A stretch of 64,000 nt of DNA from Granulosicoccus sp045106855. Lineage in GTDB: Bacteria; Pseudomonadota; Gammaproteobacteria; Granulosicoccales; Granulosicoccaceae. Shown piece by piece: positions 33,567 to 42,234 of this stretch. The stretch spans positions 1 to 64,000 of the forward strand of contig JBGCFI010000013.1 in the NCBI GenBank assembly GCA_045106855.1, in the 5' to 3' direction. The first letter of the stretch is position 1, and every line of letters begins with the position of its first letter. The notes under the pieces are model-generated. The model was not told where the DNA came from. It saw nothing but the letters and a program-made list of their open reading frames with translations, and did no database searches. Position numbers and translations under genes: made by a program.

Positions 33567-36182
33567 ATGGGCAAGGCACAGCTGAGCAACATCGGGCAAT
33601 CACGTCGGGTAACGCTGACCAGCCTTTTTGTCTTTTTTTGTACGCTGATACTACTGACCTTTGTCCTCGTCTGGAGCGATGCGACCCGTAAAGTAGATTT
33701 GCTGCTCCACGATAGTTGGGTACGGTACGATCAGCGGGAAGTGCCCTCCGATGTCGTCATAGCAGCGATAGATACACAAAGCCTCAACGAACTCGGACGC
33801 TGGCCATGGCCACGCACTGTCCAGGCGCAACTCATGGACCAACTGGCGAATTACGGTGCCAGAATTGTACTAATCGATATTCTGTATACAGAGACATCCG
33901 AAAATCGAGCTGATGATATCCGTCTGGGCGAAGCAATAGGCTCTTTGCCGTTGTCCGTGCTTCCTGTACTGACAGAACGCGGTAGTGGCCGTATATCCAT
34001 AGAATCTTTACCCAAACCGGATATAGTCCGTCACACCGATAATCTGGGTCATGTGTTTCTGCCAATAGATGATGATGGTCTCGTGCGTCGTGTCTATCTT
34101 AAGGCTGGTCTTAACCGCGCGCATTGGCCTTCATTAGCGCTTGCTGCGCTGGAAACACTCGGGCATATGCCAGAGCCAATTCCCGGAGCTGTCGTCCCCT
34201 ATGATAACTCTGATACTCATTGGGCCACGAACAACGAAGTTTATATTCCATTCTACGGTGCAGCTGGTGCGTTTCCACGCTTGTCTGCAGCCGACATTAT
34301 TCGTGGTGATGTACCGCACGAATTTCTCAGGGATCGCATCGTATTTGTTGGCATGACCACGACCGGCCTAGGTGACGTTGTACCTACCCCGGTATCTGCG
34401 CTGGACCAACCGGTAGCCGGAGTAGAGATTCACGCGAATATATTCTCGGCGCTTCGTGATGAAGCCATGGTGACCAAAGCACCAGCTTATCTGGCAGTAT
34501 TGATGGCTTTTTGCCTTTTGCCGATCATGCTTCTGGTGTATTCCAGAGCACCGCCTGAGTCGGGATTGATTTGTGCCGCTATTGGTTCGTTTGTGCCGGT
34601 ACTTATAAGTTATCTGTTATACAAATTTGCTGATTTGTGGTTTCCGCCGTTCGCTACCAGTGTGCCTGTGCTTGTCAGCTATCTGTTCTGGAGCCGTCAC
34701 CGTTTACAGTACGTTAACTCTTTTCTTGAACAGGAGCAGAAGCGCTCGTCAGTACATGTACCCAAACGTCTGGTCAATGATGATGATGCGCTGGTAAAGT
34801 TCTTTACAAGTGCATCACGACATCTTCCCATAGAAGGTTGGCGATTTACGATAGATAAAGAGCAGTACAAAGGTGGTTGCTCACTGTCTAAGTTATTACC
34901 CGCTGGAGTAGATGATCGCTGGGTTGAGAATAGCGGAGTGTTTGTGCGTCGATATCCTGCCTCCAGGGGGCTACTTATCGAAATGCGCATTGGTGATGAT
35001 TCCATAGGCTGGCAGATAGCTGACTACGTCGACACTTTGGCAAGAGTGAGGGCGCGTGAACACTCGACTATTCTTGCCGGGTCAATTGAAAGGTTGCAAA
35101 CCAACGTTCTGACAATGAGTGAACAGCTTGAGTGGTTGCGCAGCAATAAGATTTTTTCGGACACCATGCTGGCAGCGGCGCCATCGGGTTTTGCAGTGTG
35201 GAATCCGGCAGGTGAATGTATACGTGCGAATGAGCTCACTTATCAGTTGGTCAACGGCTACGAGGAACGTGGGGACCTGCTGGATTTCCTGACTTGTCTG
35301 GGTCGCACACCGCACACAGGTGAAGACGCCAGGCATTTTCGTGATCTGATGTTAAAACGCCGTCCCTGGCAGATTGCGTTTCGTGAAAACGATAGTGAAC
35401 GCATTGTCAGCTTTCGCGCTGTCGGTGAAAAACTGTCGGAGCGATTGATTATGGTGAGTGTTGTTGATGTCACTGAGGTCCGTACGGCTGAAAAGGCACG
35501 TGCTGAAATGGTGGACTATCTGTCGCACGACCTACGCTCACCTTTAATCTCCGCAATGTATTTGCTGGAGGCTGATGCCGATCCAAGGATCGAACAGAAC
35601 ATCAGTAACAGTCTTTCCATGATGGACGATCTGCTGCACATTGCCCGTGCGGATAGTTTGTCAGAGGCCCGTTTTGAGCCTTTGCTGCTCAATGCGGTAC
35701 TGGACAATACGCTGGATCAATTATTACCGCAGGCACGTAATCAACGTATTCGATTTAATATCGAAACAGTCGATGACGAACTCTGGGTTGTGGGTGATGC
35801 TGCATCCCTGGAAAGGGCATTTACCAATATTGTCGGTAACGCCATCAAGTACTCACCGGAGGACACTGTTGTCACTGTTTCCTTATCAGCAGTCGGCGAT
35901 AATGCAAGGCTTATGATAGATGATCAGGGTGTCGGTATCGATCCGGCGATGCTTGATCAGTTATTCACACGCTTCAAACGCGATGCAACTTCGGCGCATG
36001 AGCACAAAGGTATCGGCCTGGGCCTGGCTTTGGTGGCCAGAGTTGTCAACTTGCATGCAGGGAAGGTACATGCAAGTAATCTGGCCGTCGGTACCCGCAT
36101 AACACTAGAGTTACCGTTGGAGGCAGAAAACCCGAGCCCCAAACCAATATCGGTGCTTGAGAGCACTCAGCAGCACGCCTGA
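33567..36182 (+). CDS. CHASE2-domain sensor histidine kinase
   Basis: An 871-residue membrane sensor kinase. After an N-terminal membrane segment (residues 18-36), a large periplasmic CHASE2 domain contains VVIAAIDTQSLNELGRWPWP. Three hydrophobic segments follow near residues 308-375. The cytoplasmic part has a PAS-like region (about 530-630), then the H-box SHDLRSPL with His654, the N-box NIVGNAIKYSPED, and the ATP-binding motifs DDQGVGIDP and GIGLGLALV. It probably phosphorylates the response regulator encoded just upstream. The signal sensed by CHASE2 domains is generally unknown. Confidence 0.93.
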   Translation: MGKAQLSNIGQSRRVTLTSLFVFFCTLILLTFVLVWSDATRKVDLLLHDSWVRYDQREVPSDVVIAAIDTQSLNELGRWPWPRTVQAQLMDQLANYGARIVLIDILYTETSENRADDIRLGEAIGSLPLSVLPVLTERGSGRISIESLPKPDIVRHTDNLGHVFLPIDDDGLVRRVYLKAGLNRAHWPSLALAALETLGHMPEPIPGAVVPYDNSDTHWATNNEVYIPFYGAAGAFPRLSAADIIRGDVPHEFLRDRIVFVGMTTTGLGDVVPTPVSALDQPVAGVEIHANIFSALRDEAMVTKAPAYLAVLMAFCLLPIMLLVYSRAPPESGLICAAIGSFVPVLISYLLYKFADLWFPPFATSVPVLVSYLFWSRHRLQYVNSFLEQEQKRSSVHVPKRLVNDDDALVKFFTSASRHLPIEGWRFTIDKEQYKGGCSLSKLLPAGVDDRWVENSGVFVRRYPASRGLLIEMRIGDDSIGWQIADYVDTLARVRAREHSTILAGSIERLQTNVLTMSEQLEWLRSNKIFSDTMLAAAPSGFAVWNPAGECIRANELTYQLVNGYEERGDLLDFLTCLGRTPHTGEDARHFRDLMLKRRPWQIAFRENDSERIVSFRAVGEKLSERLIMVSVVDVTEVRTAEKARAEMVDYLSHDLRSPLISAMYLLEADADPRIEQNISNSLSMMDDLLHIARADSLSEARFEPLLLNAVLDNTLDQLLPQARNQRIRFNIETVDDELWVVGDAASLERAFTNIVGNAIKYSPEDTVVTVSLSAVGDNARLMIDDQGVGIDPAMLDQLFTRFKRDATSAHEHKGIGLGLALVARVVNLHAGKVHASNLAVGTRITLELPLEAENPSPKPISVLESTQQHA

Positions 36183-36262
36183 TCCGGAGTTCAGATCGCC
36201 ATCGAAAGAGAAAGACCCGGTGTGTTTCTAAATCTCTTACCGCGCGCGCTCTGGCCTGCTAG

Positions 36263-36925
36263 CTACGCGCTGGCATCACGTGTTTCGATGTGCCCGTCGT
36301 CGTAGCCGACGACTAGCGCATCGGCCGCACGACGTGCAAACAATCCGTTGGTGACCACACCGGGTATAGCGTTTAGTTCTGCCTCTAGTGCGACGGGGTC
36401 GGTGATGCTGAATCCATAGCAATCGACAATGACATTGCCATTGTCCGTGGGCGGCCCCTCACGATATTCGGGGTCTGCTCCGAGACGCACGATTTCGCGG
36501 GATACAAAGCTGCGTGCCATGGGAATAATCTCGACTGGCAGTGGAAATTGTCCGAGTACATCGACTTCTTTGCTGCTATCGGCAATGCAGACGAAGCGGT
36601 TACTGGCACTGGCGATGATTTTTTCGCGAGTAAGTGCACCTCCACCGCCTTTTATCAGGTGTAACGCCGGGTTAACTTCATCAGCACCGTCAATGTATAG
36701 TTCAAGCTGCCCGGACAGGTTAAGATCCATGACGTTGAAATGGTGGCTTTCCAGCAATTGAGCAGTAGCAATCGAGCTGGCTACACAGCCTTCGAGGCGA
36801 ATACCAGACTTTGCCAGCGCCTCGATGAACACATTGACTGTCGAGCCCGTACCAACGCCTAACAATGAATTTTCTTCGACGTACTTAAGCGCTGCCAAAG
36901 CTGCCGCTTCTTTTCCCGGGTGCAT
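36263..36925 (-). CDS. rpiA: Ribose-5-phosphate isomerase A
   Basis: A 220-residue pentose-phosphate enzyme that interconverts ribose-5-phosphate and ribulose-5-phosphate. Hallmarks are GVGTGSTVNVFIEAL (phosphate-binding loop), the catalytic DGADEVN segment, and LIKGGGGALTREKI. It is on the minus strand and divergent from ilvA, with the same neighbour as in several other gammaproteobacteria. The 118 bp between the two starts should hold both promoters, but no convincing hexamers were found. Confidence 0.97.
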   Translation of the reverse strand: MHPGKEAAALAALKYVEENSLLGVGTGSTVNVFIEALAKSGIRLEGCVASSIATAQLLESHHFNVMDLNLSGQLELYIDGADEVNPALHLIKGGGGALTREKIIASASNRFVCIADSSKEVDVLGQFPLPVEIIPMARSFVSREIVRLGADPEYREGPPTDNGNVIVDCYGFSITDPVALEAELNAIPGVVTNGLFARRAADALVVGYDDGHIETRDASA

Positions 36926-37043
36926 GATTTATTAAGATTCTCAGGTTGGATGAACTCGCAGACAGGGCATGGCTTCAAGCACAAGTGTCTCAAACGGGGT
37001 ACATTGTGGCCCATTCACGTCAACTCAATTTGAATCACGCTTA

Positions 37044-38564
37044 ATGAGTCCGCTGCACGACGAGTATATCAAACGCATTCTGTCGGCCCGCGTCTATGAC
37101 GTGTCCGTGGAGACCCGCCTGCACGAGGCTCCGCAGTTGTCTGGCCGTTTGAATAACCGGATCTGGCTGAAACGCGAAGACGAACAGAGTATTTTCTCGT
37201 TCAAGTGTCGTGGTGCCTTTAACCGTATTTACAAACTTGTACAGGATCAGCCGGTGGCAGGCGTAGTCGCCGCTTCAGCTGGCAACCACGCACAGGGGGT
37301 TGCGTTAGCAGCCAGAAAGCTTGCGATCAGTGCTGTCATTGTGATGCCACAGACAACGCCTGGCATCAAAGTAGACTCGGTGCGTGGTCTGGGTGGCGAA
37401 GTCATTCTGCACGGTGATGATTTCGATGCCGCGCTGGCCCATGCTCTCACGCTGGTCGAGGAGCGGGGTTTTCCGTTTATACATCCCTTCGACGATCCCA
37501 ACACCATAGCCGGGCAAGGTACGGTTGGTGTGGAATTGTGTCGTCAGCATCCCGGCGATCTGGACGTTGTGTTTGTTCCCGTTGGTGGAGGCGGTCTGGC
37601 ATCTGGTGTCAGCGCCTATATGAAGTATTTGCGACCAGAGGTCAGAATCGTCGGTGTTGAACCTATCGATGCGGCGTCGATGCATGATTCGCTGAAAGCT
37701 AACGAGCGTGTTATTTTGCCCGAGGTTGGCCTGTTCGCTGATGGTGTTGCTGTCAAGCAGGTGGGAAAATACTGCTTTGATGTTTGCACGGAATTTCTTG
37801 ATGAAGTGATACTGGTCAGTGTTGATGAGATGTCGGCTGCCATCAAGGATGTTTTCAATGAAACGCGTACCCTGACTGAACCGGCTGGAGCATTGGCGGT
37901 TGCCGGAATGAAGCGTTATGTGCAAGAGCGTGGCATCACTGATCAGGCCCTGATTGCAATAACTTCCGGTGCCAACATCAATTTTGACAGGCTTCGGCAT
38001 GTGGCAGAGCGCGTGGAAATCGGTGAAAGCCGGGAAGCTTTGCTGGCGGTCACCATACCTGAGGAACCCGGTAGTTTTCTCAGGTTCTGTAATACCCTTG
38101 GCAAGCGAGGTGTCACCGAATTCAACTATCGATACAGCGATGAAAACAATGCCCAGGTTTTTGCAGGTGTGGTGGTTGACGGTGGCAAACCGGAGCGTGA
38201 TGAATTAATCACAAATCTGAAAAACGGTGGTTATCACGTGTTGGATATGACTCACAACGATACCGCCAAACTTCATCTGCGGCACATGATAGGCGGACAT
38301 GCCGCACTACCTCGTGAAAGGCTGTACCGATTCGCTTTTCCGGAAAGACCGGGGGCGCTTGCCACATTTCTCACAGCCATGGGAAAACGCTGGAATATCA
38401 CCTTGTTTCACTATCGCAACCACGGGGCAGCTTATGGACGTGTGCTTGTCGGCATGACGTTGCCTGAAGGTGAGGAGCAACAAATGGAACAATTCATCGA
38501 GGAGTTGGGATACAAGGTTGATGAAGAGTCGGGCAATGAAGCGTATGCCATGTTTCTTAGATAA
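37044..38564 (+). CDS. ilvA: Threonine ammonia-lyase, biosynthetic
   Basis: A 506-residue PLP enzyme that makes 2-oxobutanoate from threonine, the first step of isoleucine synthesis. The catalytic domain has the PLP lysine Lys54 in SFKCRGAF, the Asn loop SAGNHAQGV, and the GGGGLASG phosphate cradle. Two ACT-like regulatory domains at the C-terminus (from about residues 330 and 425) show it is the long, isoleucine-inhibited type. The frame opens at 36969, but the first 25 residues look non-coding and homology starts at MSPLHDEY, so the ATG at 37044 is preferred. Neither start has a strong ribosome site. Confidence 0.96.
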   Translation: MSPLHDEYIKRILSARVYDVSVETRLHEAPQLSGRLNNRIWLKREDEQSIFSFKCRGAFNRIYKLVQDQPVAGVVAASAGNHAQGVALAARKLAISAVIVMPQTTPGIKVDSVRGLGGEVILHGDDFDAALAHALTLVEERGFPFIHPFDDPNTIAGQGTVGVELCRQHPGDLDVVFVPVGGGGLASGVSAYMKYLRPEVRIVGVEPIDAASMHDSLKANERVILPEVGLFADGVAVKQVGKYCFDVCTEFLDEVILVSVDEMSAAIKDVFNETRTLTEPAGALAVAGMKRYVQERGITDQALIAITSGANINFDRLRHVAERVEIGESREALLAVTIPEEPGSFLRFCNTLGKRGVTEFNYRYSDENNAQVFAGVVVDGGKPERDELITNLKNGGYHVLDMTHNDTAKLHLRHMIGGHAALPRERLYRFAFPERPGALATFLTAMGKRWNITLFHYRNHGAAYGRVLVGMTLPEGEEQQMEQFIEELGYKVDEESGNEAYAMFLR

Positions 38565-38626
38565 TTTTTCCTGAAGTAATGCAGCTAGCGGTGATGAGCC
38601 TGACAAATACGGCGAGGCTTCAGTTA

Positions 38627-38656
38627 TTTTCAATCGTTATCGTGACGATTAGAAAA
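38627..38656. terminator. Candidate bidirectional terminator between ilvA and fau
   Basis: TTTTCAATCGT (38627-38637) pairs with ACGATT and GAAAA (38645-38656), giving an 11-bp stem with one bulged base and a 7-nt loop. It sits in the 114-bp gap between two convergent genes. The outer A-T pairs give a T-run inside the stem on both strands. Confidence 0.4.
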
Positions 38657-38678
38657 CTGATGCGTTGAGGGCAAGCAT

Positions 38679-39260
38679 TTACTGTGGTCTTTGTAGTATC
38701 CGGGATTCGGTAACAACAAAATCCAGCGGTACGTCCCAGGGTTGTTCGTACACGGTAGCTACACATTGCATTTCATACGCGACGCCTATGAGTACCGGTG
38801 GGCTGTCGGCATTCATACGGTGTGCGAAACAACGATCATAGTAACCGCCACCCATTCCCATACGATTGCATTGTTCGTCAAAGCCGACTAGTGGCACCAG
38901 TACAGCATCAAGCTGCGATGCAGTTATGAAAAGTGTTCTATCAACCTGAGGCTCTTTTATCCCGTAGCGATTTAACACAAGCTGCGTTTGATCATCGACA
39001 GGTGCAAACTCCATTTGGAATTCGGGCAGCACGATGGGAACATAGGCGCACTGCTTGCTCAGTGCAAAGCTTGACATCAAGCTTGCCAAGTCTGCTTCAG
39101 CACCAAACGCGTAGTATCCCGCAATACGCTCAGCGTTGGATACAAGCGTTGCAGCGTTCGCGCAGATGTGATGAGAGCGCTTTTGCACCTGTGAGGCGCT
39201 TAGCGAGTTTCGTGTTTGCCGAAGCTCTTTTCTGAGTTGGTCTCTTTGCTGCTCACTCAT
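38679..39260 (-). CDS. fau: 5-formyltetrahydrofolate cyclo-ligase
   Basis: A 193-residue enzyme (YgfA/FAU) that uses ATP to turn 5-formyl-THF into 5,10-methenyl-THF, returning a stored folate to use and linked to persister formation in E. coli. Motifs are the basic N-terminal RDQLRKELRQTRNSLS, LVPLVGFDEQCNRMGMGGG with the ATP-binding GMGGGYYDR, and IGVAYEMQ. It lies downstream of the 6S RNA on the same strand. This is the conserved zapA - 6S RNA - ygfA arrangement, where the mRNA and 6S RNA share a transcript in E. coli. Confidence 0.95.
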   Translation of the reverse strand: MSEQQRDQLRKELRQTRNSLSASQVQKRSHHICANAATLVSNAERIAGYYAFGAEADLASLMSSFALSKQCAYVPIVLPEFQMEFAPVDDQTQLVLNRYGIKEPQVDRTLFITASQLDAVLVPLVGFDEQCNRMGMGGGYYDRCFAHRMNADSPPVLIGVAYEMQCVATVYEQPWDVPLDFVVTESRILQRPQ

Positions 39261-39296
39261 GGGGTAATGACTTCTGGCGTGTCAGTTGTTGAGTGA

Positions 39297-39487
39297 GTGT
39301 ATCAACCACGATGCCGTTTCTGGTGTGCTACCTTGAACCAATCGGTTCAGGTGGGGACGGCTGGAACTGTATCAGGCTTTCCGCCGTAACGGACATGCAC
39401 AACAACGGTGACCAGGCCATCCCCGGGGTGAGAAATTAGGCTCAAGGGATATACCCAACCGAATAACAAACACCGCAGAAGATACGA
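39297..39487 (-). ncRNA. ssrS: 6S RNA
   Basis: About 190 nt, an RNA that mimics an open promoter and binds sigma-70 RNA polymerase in stationary phase. Support is position (between zapA and fau, as in most gammaproteobacteria) and fold. In the transcript, CCUUGAGCC pairs perfectly with GGUUCAAGG, the counterpart of the E. coli CCUGAGCC/GGUUCAAGG stem. Inside, GGGGAUGGCCUGG pairs with CCAGCCGUCCCC (one bulge), bounding the central bubble. Outside, UUCU..GGUGU pairs with ACACCAGAA and GUAUC with GAUAC, closing the ends. The terminal-loop segment GUCCGUUACGGCGGAAAGCC also resembles E. coli. The ends are estimated from the closing stem. A Rfam 6S covariance-model search would settle it. Confidence 0.82.
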
Positions 39488-39492
39488 CTTAG

Positions 39493-39501
39493 AGCCTAGC
39501 A
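39493..39501 (-). promoter_or_regulatory. Extended -10 promoter element of 6S RNA
   Basis: On the minus strand TGCTAGGCT is an extended -10 element (TGn plus TAGGCT), ending six to seven bases before the predicted 6S RNA 5' end near 39486. No clear -35 at 17 bp was found; TTGCGT lies 14 bp upstream, which is too close. Confidence 0.4.
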
Positions 39502-39596
39502 TGATCATGCAGACGCAAGATACACTCGGTCGGTTACGTTAGGGTATTGATCACATACCCTGACGTGCCACTGATGAATCTGCGGCCTGTTTCTGA

Positions 39597-39983
39597 CTAT
39601 TCTGACTTATCTTGTGAATCGCCTGAAGTATTCGTCAGTATCTGATCCAGTTTGTCATTAATAGCAGTCACTCGATCCAGAACTGTTTCGTCAACACTTT
39701 CCTGAGAGCGTGACTTAAGCAAAGCATGAGCCGTGTTGATAGCTGTGACAATGGCTATTTTTTCTATGCTGGATGTGGTGTTGCGTTTGCGCAGGTCACG
39801 CATCGACTTATCGACATAAGCCGCTGCCTGCATCAGGTCATCTTCTTCACCGGGTTTGCAGCCGATCTGTACTTCCTTGTCGAGGATGCGCAGCCGGGCA
39901 GGGCGGCTGCTTGCCGGATCATTGGTACTGCGGCCAGCATTGATGGGTGTCACACGATCTGCTTTGCCATCATTGTCGTTCAT
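39597..39983 (-). CDS. zapA: Cell division protein ZapA
   Basis: A 128-residue cytoplasmic protein that crosslinks FtsZ filaments at the division ring. The core from about residue 30 has RLRILDKEVQIGC, EEDDLMQAAAYVDKSMRDLR and KIAIVTAINTAHALL, typical of ZapA, followed by a C-terminal coiled-coil. The N-terminal 28 residues are a low-complexity extension compared with E. coli. Its ATG overlaps the stop of the preceding coiled-coil gene, so the two are coupled. 6S RNA follows downstream on the same strand. Confidence 0.93.
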   Translation of the reverse strand: MNDNDGKADRVTPINAGRSTNDPASSRPARLRILDKEVQIGCKPGEEDDLMQAAAYVDKSMRDLRKRNTTSSIEKIAIVTAINTAHALLKSRSQESVDETVLDRVTAINDKLDQILTNTSGDSQDKSE

Positions 39984-40201
39984 AGGCTGGCCTCCATGGA
40001 TTTTAACCGCTGGATCATTTGTTCCACTTTGCTTCTGGCCAGCTCGTTTTTCTCAATGAGCCTTGCGCGTTCTTCCACCAGATCGCCTTGCTGGTTTTTC
40101 AGCGACTGGTTTTCCAGATGCAATTTGGAACACAGGCCTATCAGGTCGCTCATGCGAGTCTCCAGACGGGTGAATTCGTCATGTAGAGATGGGCTGCTCA
40201 T
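39980..40201 (-). CDS. ZapB-like small coiled-coil protein (TIGR02449-type)
   Basis: A 73-residue protein made almost wholly of heptad-rich helix: FTRLETRMSDLIGLCSKLHL, then ENQSLKNQQGDLVEERARL. Proteins of this type regularly precede zapA in gammaproteobacteria and are thought to act with it at the division site. The ATG at 40201 has GAGGA eight bases upstream and is preferred to a TTG at 40216. The stop overlaps the zapA start by 4 bp. It is divergent from ygfB. Confidence 0.85.
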   Translation of the reverse strand: MSSPSLHDEFTRLETRMSDLIGLCSKLHLENQSLKNQQGDLVEERARLIEKNELARSKVEQMIQRLKSMEASL

Positions 40202-40272
40202 GGTCAATATCCTCAATACCGGCTCAAATGCGCCTTTGCCGTGTGCACATAGATTGACGCATTGTATACTTC

Positions 40273-40893
40273 ATGGTCAATCTCGGGGAACTCGCCTTTT
40301 TGAATATATCCCATCAGAACATAGGCAGCTCGCTGTCTCAACTCAACGTTCCCCTGCCGGCCTCTGAGGTGCATGGTTTATGTTGCGGATTGTTGTGTGC
40401 TCAACCAAGTACCGCAGCAAAGACACGCTGGTTTACGGAAGTGCTGGATTCGGCCTCCTTGTCGCCTGCCGAGGTGGCTGGCAATGCAGCGCCCTTGAAG
40501 TCGCTTGATGACTGGTTCACACAGACGCTGTCGGCGATGAATGATACAGACCTCGAGTTCGAGCCCACCTTGCCCGAGGATGATGTGCCAGTGCTCCACA
40601 GATTACGTGCTCTGGGTGATTTCTGTGCAGGTTTTACGTACGGTATAGGCCTGACCATGGCCCAGCGCGGCAATCGTCCTTTGCCCGAAGACACCCGCGA
40701 GATCATTGAAGATTTTCAGGCAATCGATGCTGCAGATCCTGCTGATCAGCCGAATGACGATGGTGAAATTCTCAGTACCGAAAATCAGGAAGCCATGTAC
40801 GTCGAACTACTGGAATATGTGCGTGTCGGGGTGCTTTTGGTGTTAGAAGAGTTAAGGCCCATCAGCCCGACCATGCAGGAAAAGCCATCGTGA
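40273..40893 (+). CDS. ygfB: UPF0149 family protein YgfB
   Basis: A 206-residue cytoplasmic protein of the YgfB/YecA family. Features are the N-terminal EVHGLCCGLLCAQ segment and the DFCAGFTYGIGL motif near the middle, followed by an acidic stretch and a C-terminal EYVRVGVLLVLEEL helix. In Pseudomonas aeruginosa a homologue modulates ampDh3 expression and beta-lactam resistance; whether that applies here is unknown. The stop overlaps the GTG of pepP by 4 bp, the conserved ygfB-pepP-ubiH order. Confidence 0.92.
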   Translation: MVNLGELAFLNISHQNIGSSLSQLNVPLPASEVHGLCCGLLCAQPSTAAKTRWFTEVLDSASLSPAEVAGNAAPLKSLDDWFTQTLSAMNDTDLEFEPTLPEDDVPVLHRLRALGDFCAGFTYGIGLTMAQRGNRPLPEDTREIIEDFQAIDAADPADQPNDDGEILSTENQEAMYVELLEYVRVGVLLVLEELRPISPTMQEKPS

Positions 40894-42230
40894 AAAAAGG
40901 CAGCAGCAGAACCCAGCGGTTTTCCAGGACTCAGGCAGCCGAGTTCAAACGCCGCCGGCGTGCGTTGATGCGTATTATGGGCGATAACGCCATAGCGCTT
41001 ATACCCGCGGCGCGTGAGTGCACGCGTAGTCGTGACACCGAATATCGCTATCGGGCCGACAACAATCTCCTGTACCTTAGCGGCTTTGACGAGCCGGAGG
41101 CCTTGATGGTGCTGATTCCGAACCGTAAGGCCGGTCAGTACATCATGTTCTGTCGCGAGCGTGATGAGCTCAAGGAAACCTGGCAAGGTCGACGCCTGGG
41201 TGTTGAGGACGCGCCGGATGCCCTGGGTGCAGATGACGCCTTCCCGATAGGTGATATCGATGACATCCTGCCAGGGCTGCTTGAAAATAAGCAATCGGTC
41301 TATCACACGCTGGGAAAAGACCAGGCATTTGATGCCAAGGTGCTTGGGTGGTTGAACAAGGCACGTTCAAGTCGAAGTCGTGATGGCGGCGACCCGGATA
41401 CCTTCATTTCTCTGGATTACCATTTGCACGAAATGCGTCTGTTCAAGAGTCGCGCCGAAATCCAGCAAATGAAGCAGGCCGCCAAGCTAAGCGCCGCTGC
41501 GCATTGCAAGGTCATGAAGTCGGTTAAGCCGGGTATGCGTGAGTACGAGCTTGAAGCGATACTTGTATCGGAATACAAGTCACACGGAGCAGAACATGCT
41601 TTCCTGCCTATTGTTGGCAGTGGCGCAAATGGTTGCATTCTTCACTATACCGAGAACAACGACACCATCAATGACAACGAGCTCGTGCTGGTCGATTCAG
41701 GTGCAGAGCTTGGCTATTATGCAGGTGACATTACGCGAACTTTCCCTGCCAATGGAAAATTTACTAAGGCACAGAAAACGCTCTATAACATCGTGCTTGA
41801 AGCACAGCTTGCTGCCATTGCGAAAACACAGCCGGGCAATCACTGGAACGAACCGCACGAAGCTGCCGTTAAGGTTCTAACGCGTGGATTGCGTGATATC
41901 GGTGTGCTGAAAGGCAAGCTGCCTCAACTGATCAAAGAGGAAGCCTATAAGCCCTATTACATGCATCGAACTGGGCATTGGCTGGGTATGGATGTTCATG
42001 ATGTGGGTGAGTATCGAATCAACGGTGATTGGCGTGTTCTGGAACCCGGTATGGTTATCACCGTCGAGCCAGGGCTTTATCTCGGCAATTCCAGAAAGAT
42101 TCCCAAAGCGTTTCGTAACATCGGCATACGTATAGAAGATGATGTGGTGGTAACCAAAAACGGATATGAAATCATTACGGATGATGTACCCAAAGGCGTC
42201 GAAGACATCGAAACGTTCATGAGTGCATAA
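40890..42230 (+). CDS. pepP: Xaa-Pro aminopeptidase P
   Basis: A 446-residue manganese-dependent enzyme that removes the N-terminal residue before proline. The N-terminal creatinase-like domain has RDTEYRYRADNNLLYLSGF. The pita-bread domain shows all five metal ligands: Asp in LVDSGAELGYYAGD (two), His in HRTGHWLGMDVHD, Glu in TVEPGLY, and Glu in GIRIEDDVVVT. The start is GTG overlapping the ygfB stop. The next gene, ubiH, begins 4 bp after the pepP stop. Confidence 0.97.
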   Translation: MKKGSSRTQRFSRTQAAEFKRRRRALMRIMGDNAIALIPAARECTRSRDTEYRYRADNNLLYLSGFDEPEALMVLIPNRKAGQYIMFCRERDELKETWQGRRLGVEDAPDALGADDAFPIGDIDDILPGLLENKQSVYHTLGKDQAFDAKVLGWLNKARSSRSRDGGDPDTFISLDYHLHEMRLFKSRAEIQQMKQAAKLSAAAHCKVMKSVKPGMREYELEAILVSEYKSHGAEHAFLPIVGSGANGCILHYTENNDTINDNELVLVDSGAELGYYAGDITRTFPANGKFTKAQKTLYNIVLEAQLAAIAKTQPGNHWNEPHEAAVKVLTRGLRDIGVLKGKLPQLIKEEAYKPYYMHRTGHWLGMDVHDVGEYRINGDWRVLEPGMVITVEPGLYLGNSRKIPKAFRNIGIRIEDDVVVTKNGYEIITDDVPKGVEDIETFMSA

Positions 42231-42234
42231 ACCT

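Noticed and set aside
36969..37043. Extra 25 residues at the N-terminus of IlvA
   Set aside because: Composition is Ser/Thr-rich and unlike threonine deaminases, which begin near the ATG at 37044; AGGG at the upstream ATG is too close to be convincing.
38933..39235. 100-codon open frame on the plus strand within fau
   Set aside because: Opposite the conserved cyclo-ligase gene, no motif or ribosome site.
39726..40367. 213-codon plus-strand frame opposite zapA and the ZapB-like gene
   Set aside because: It covers two conserved minus-strand cell-division genes and has irregular, cysteine-rich composition typical of a shadow frame.
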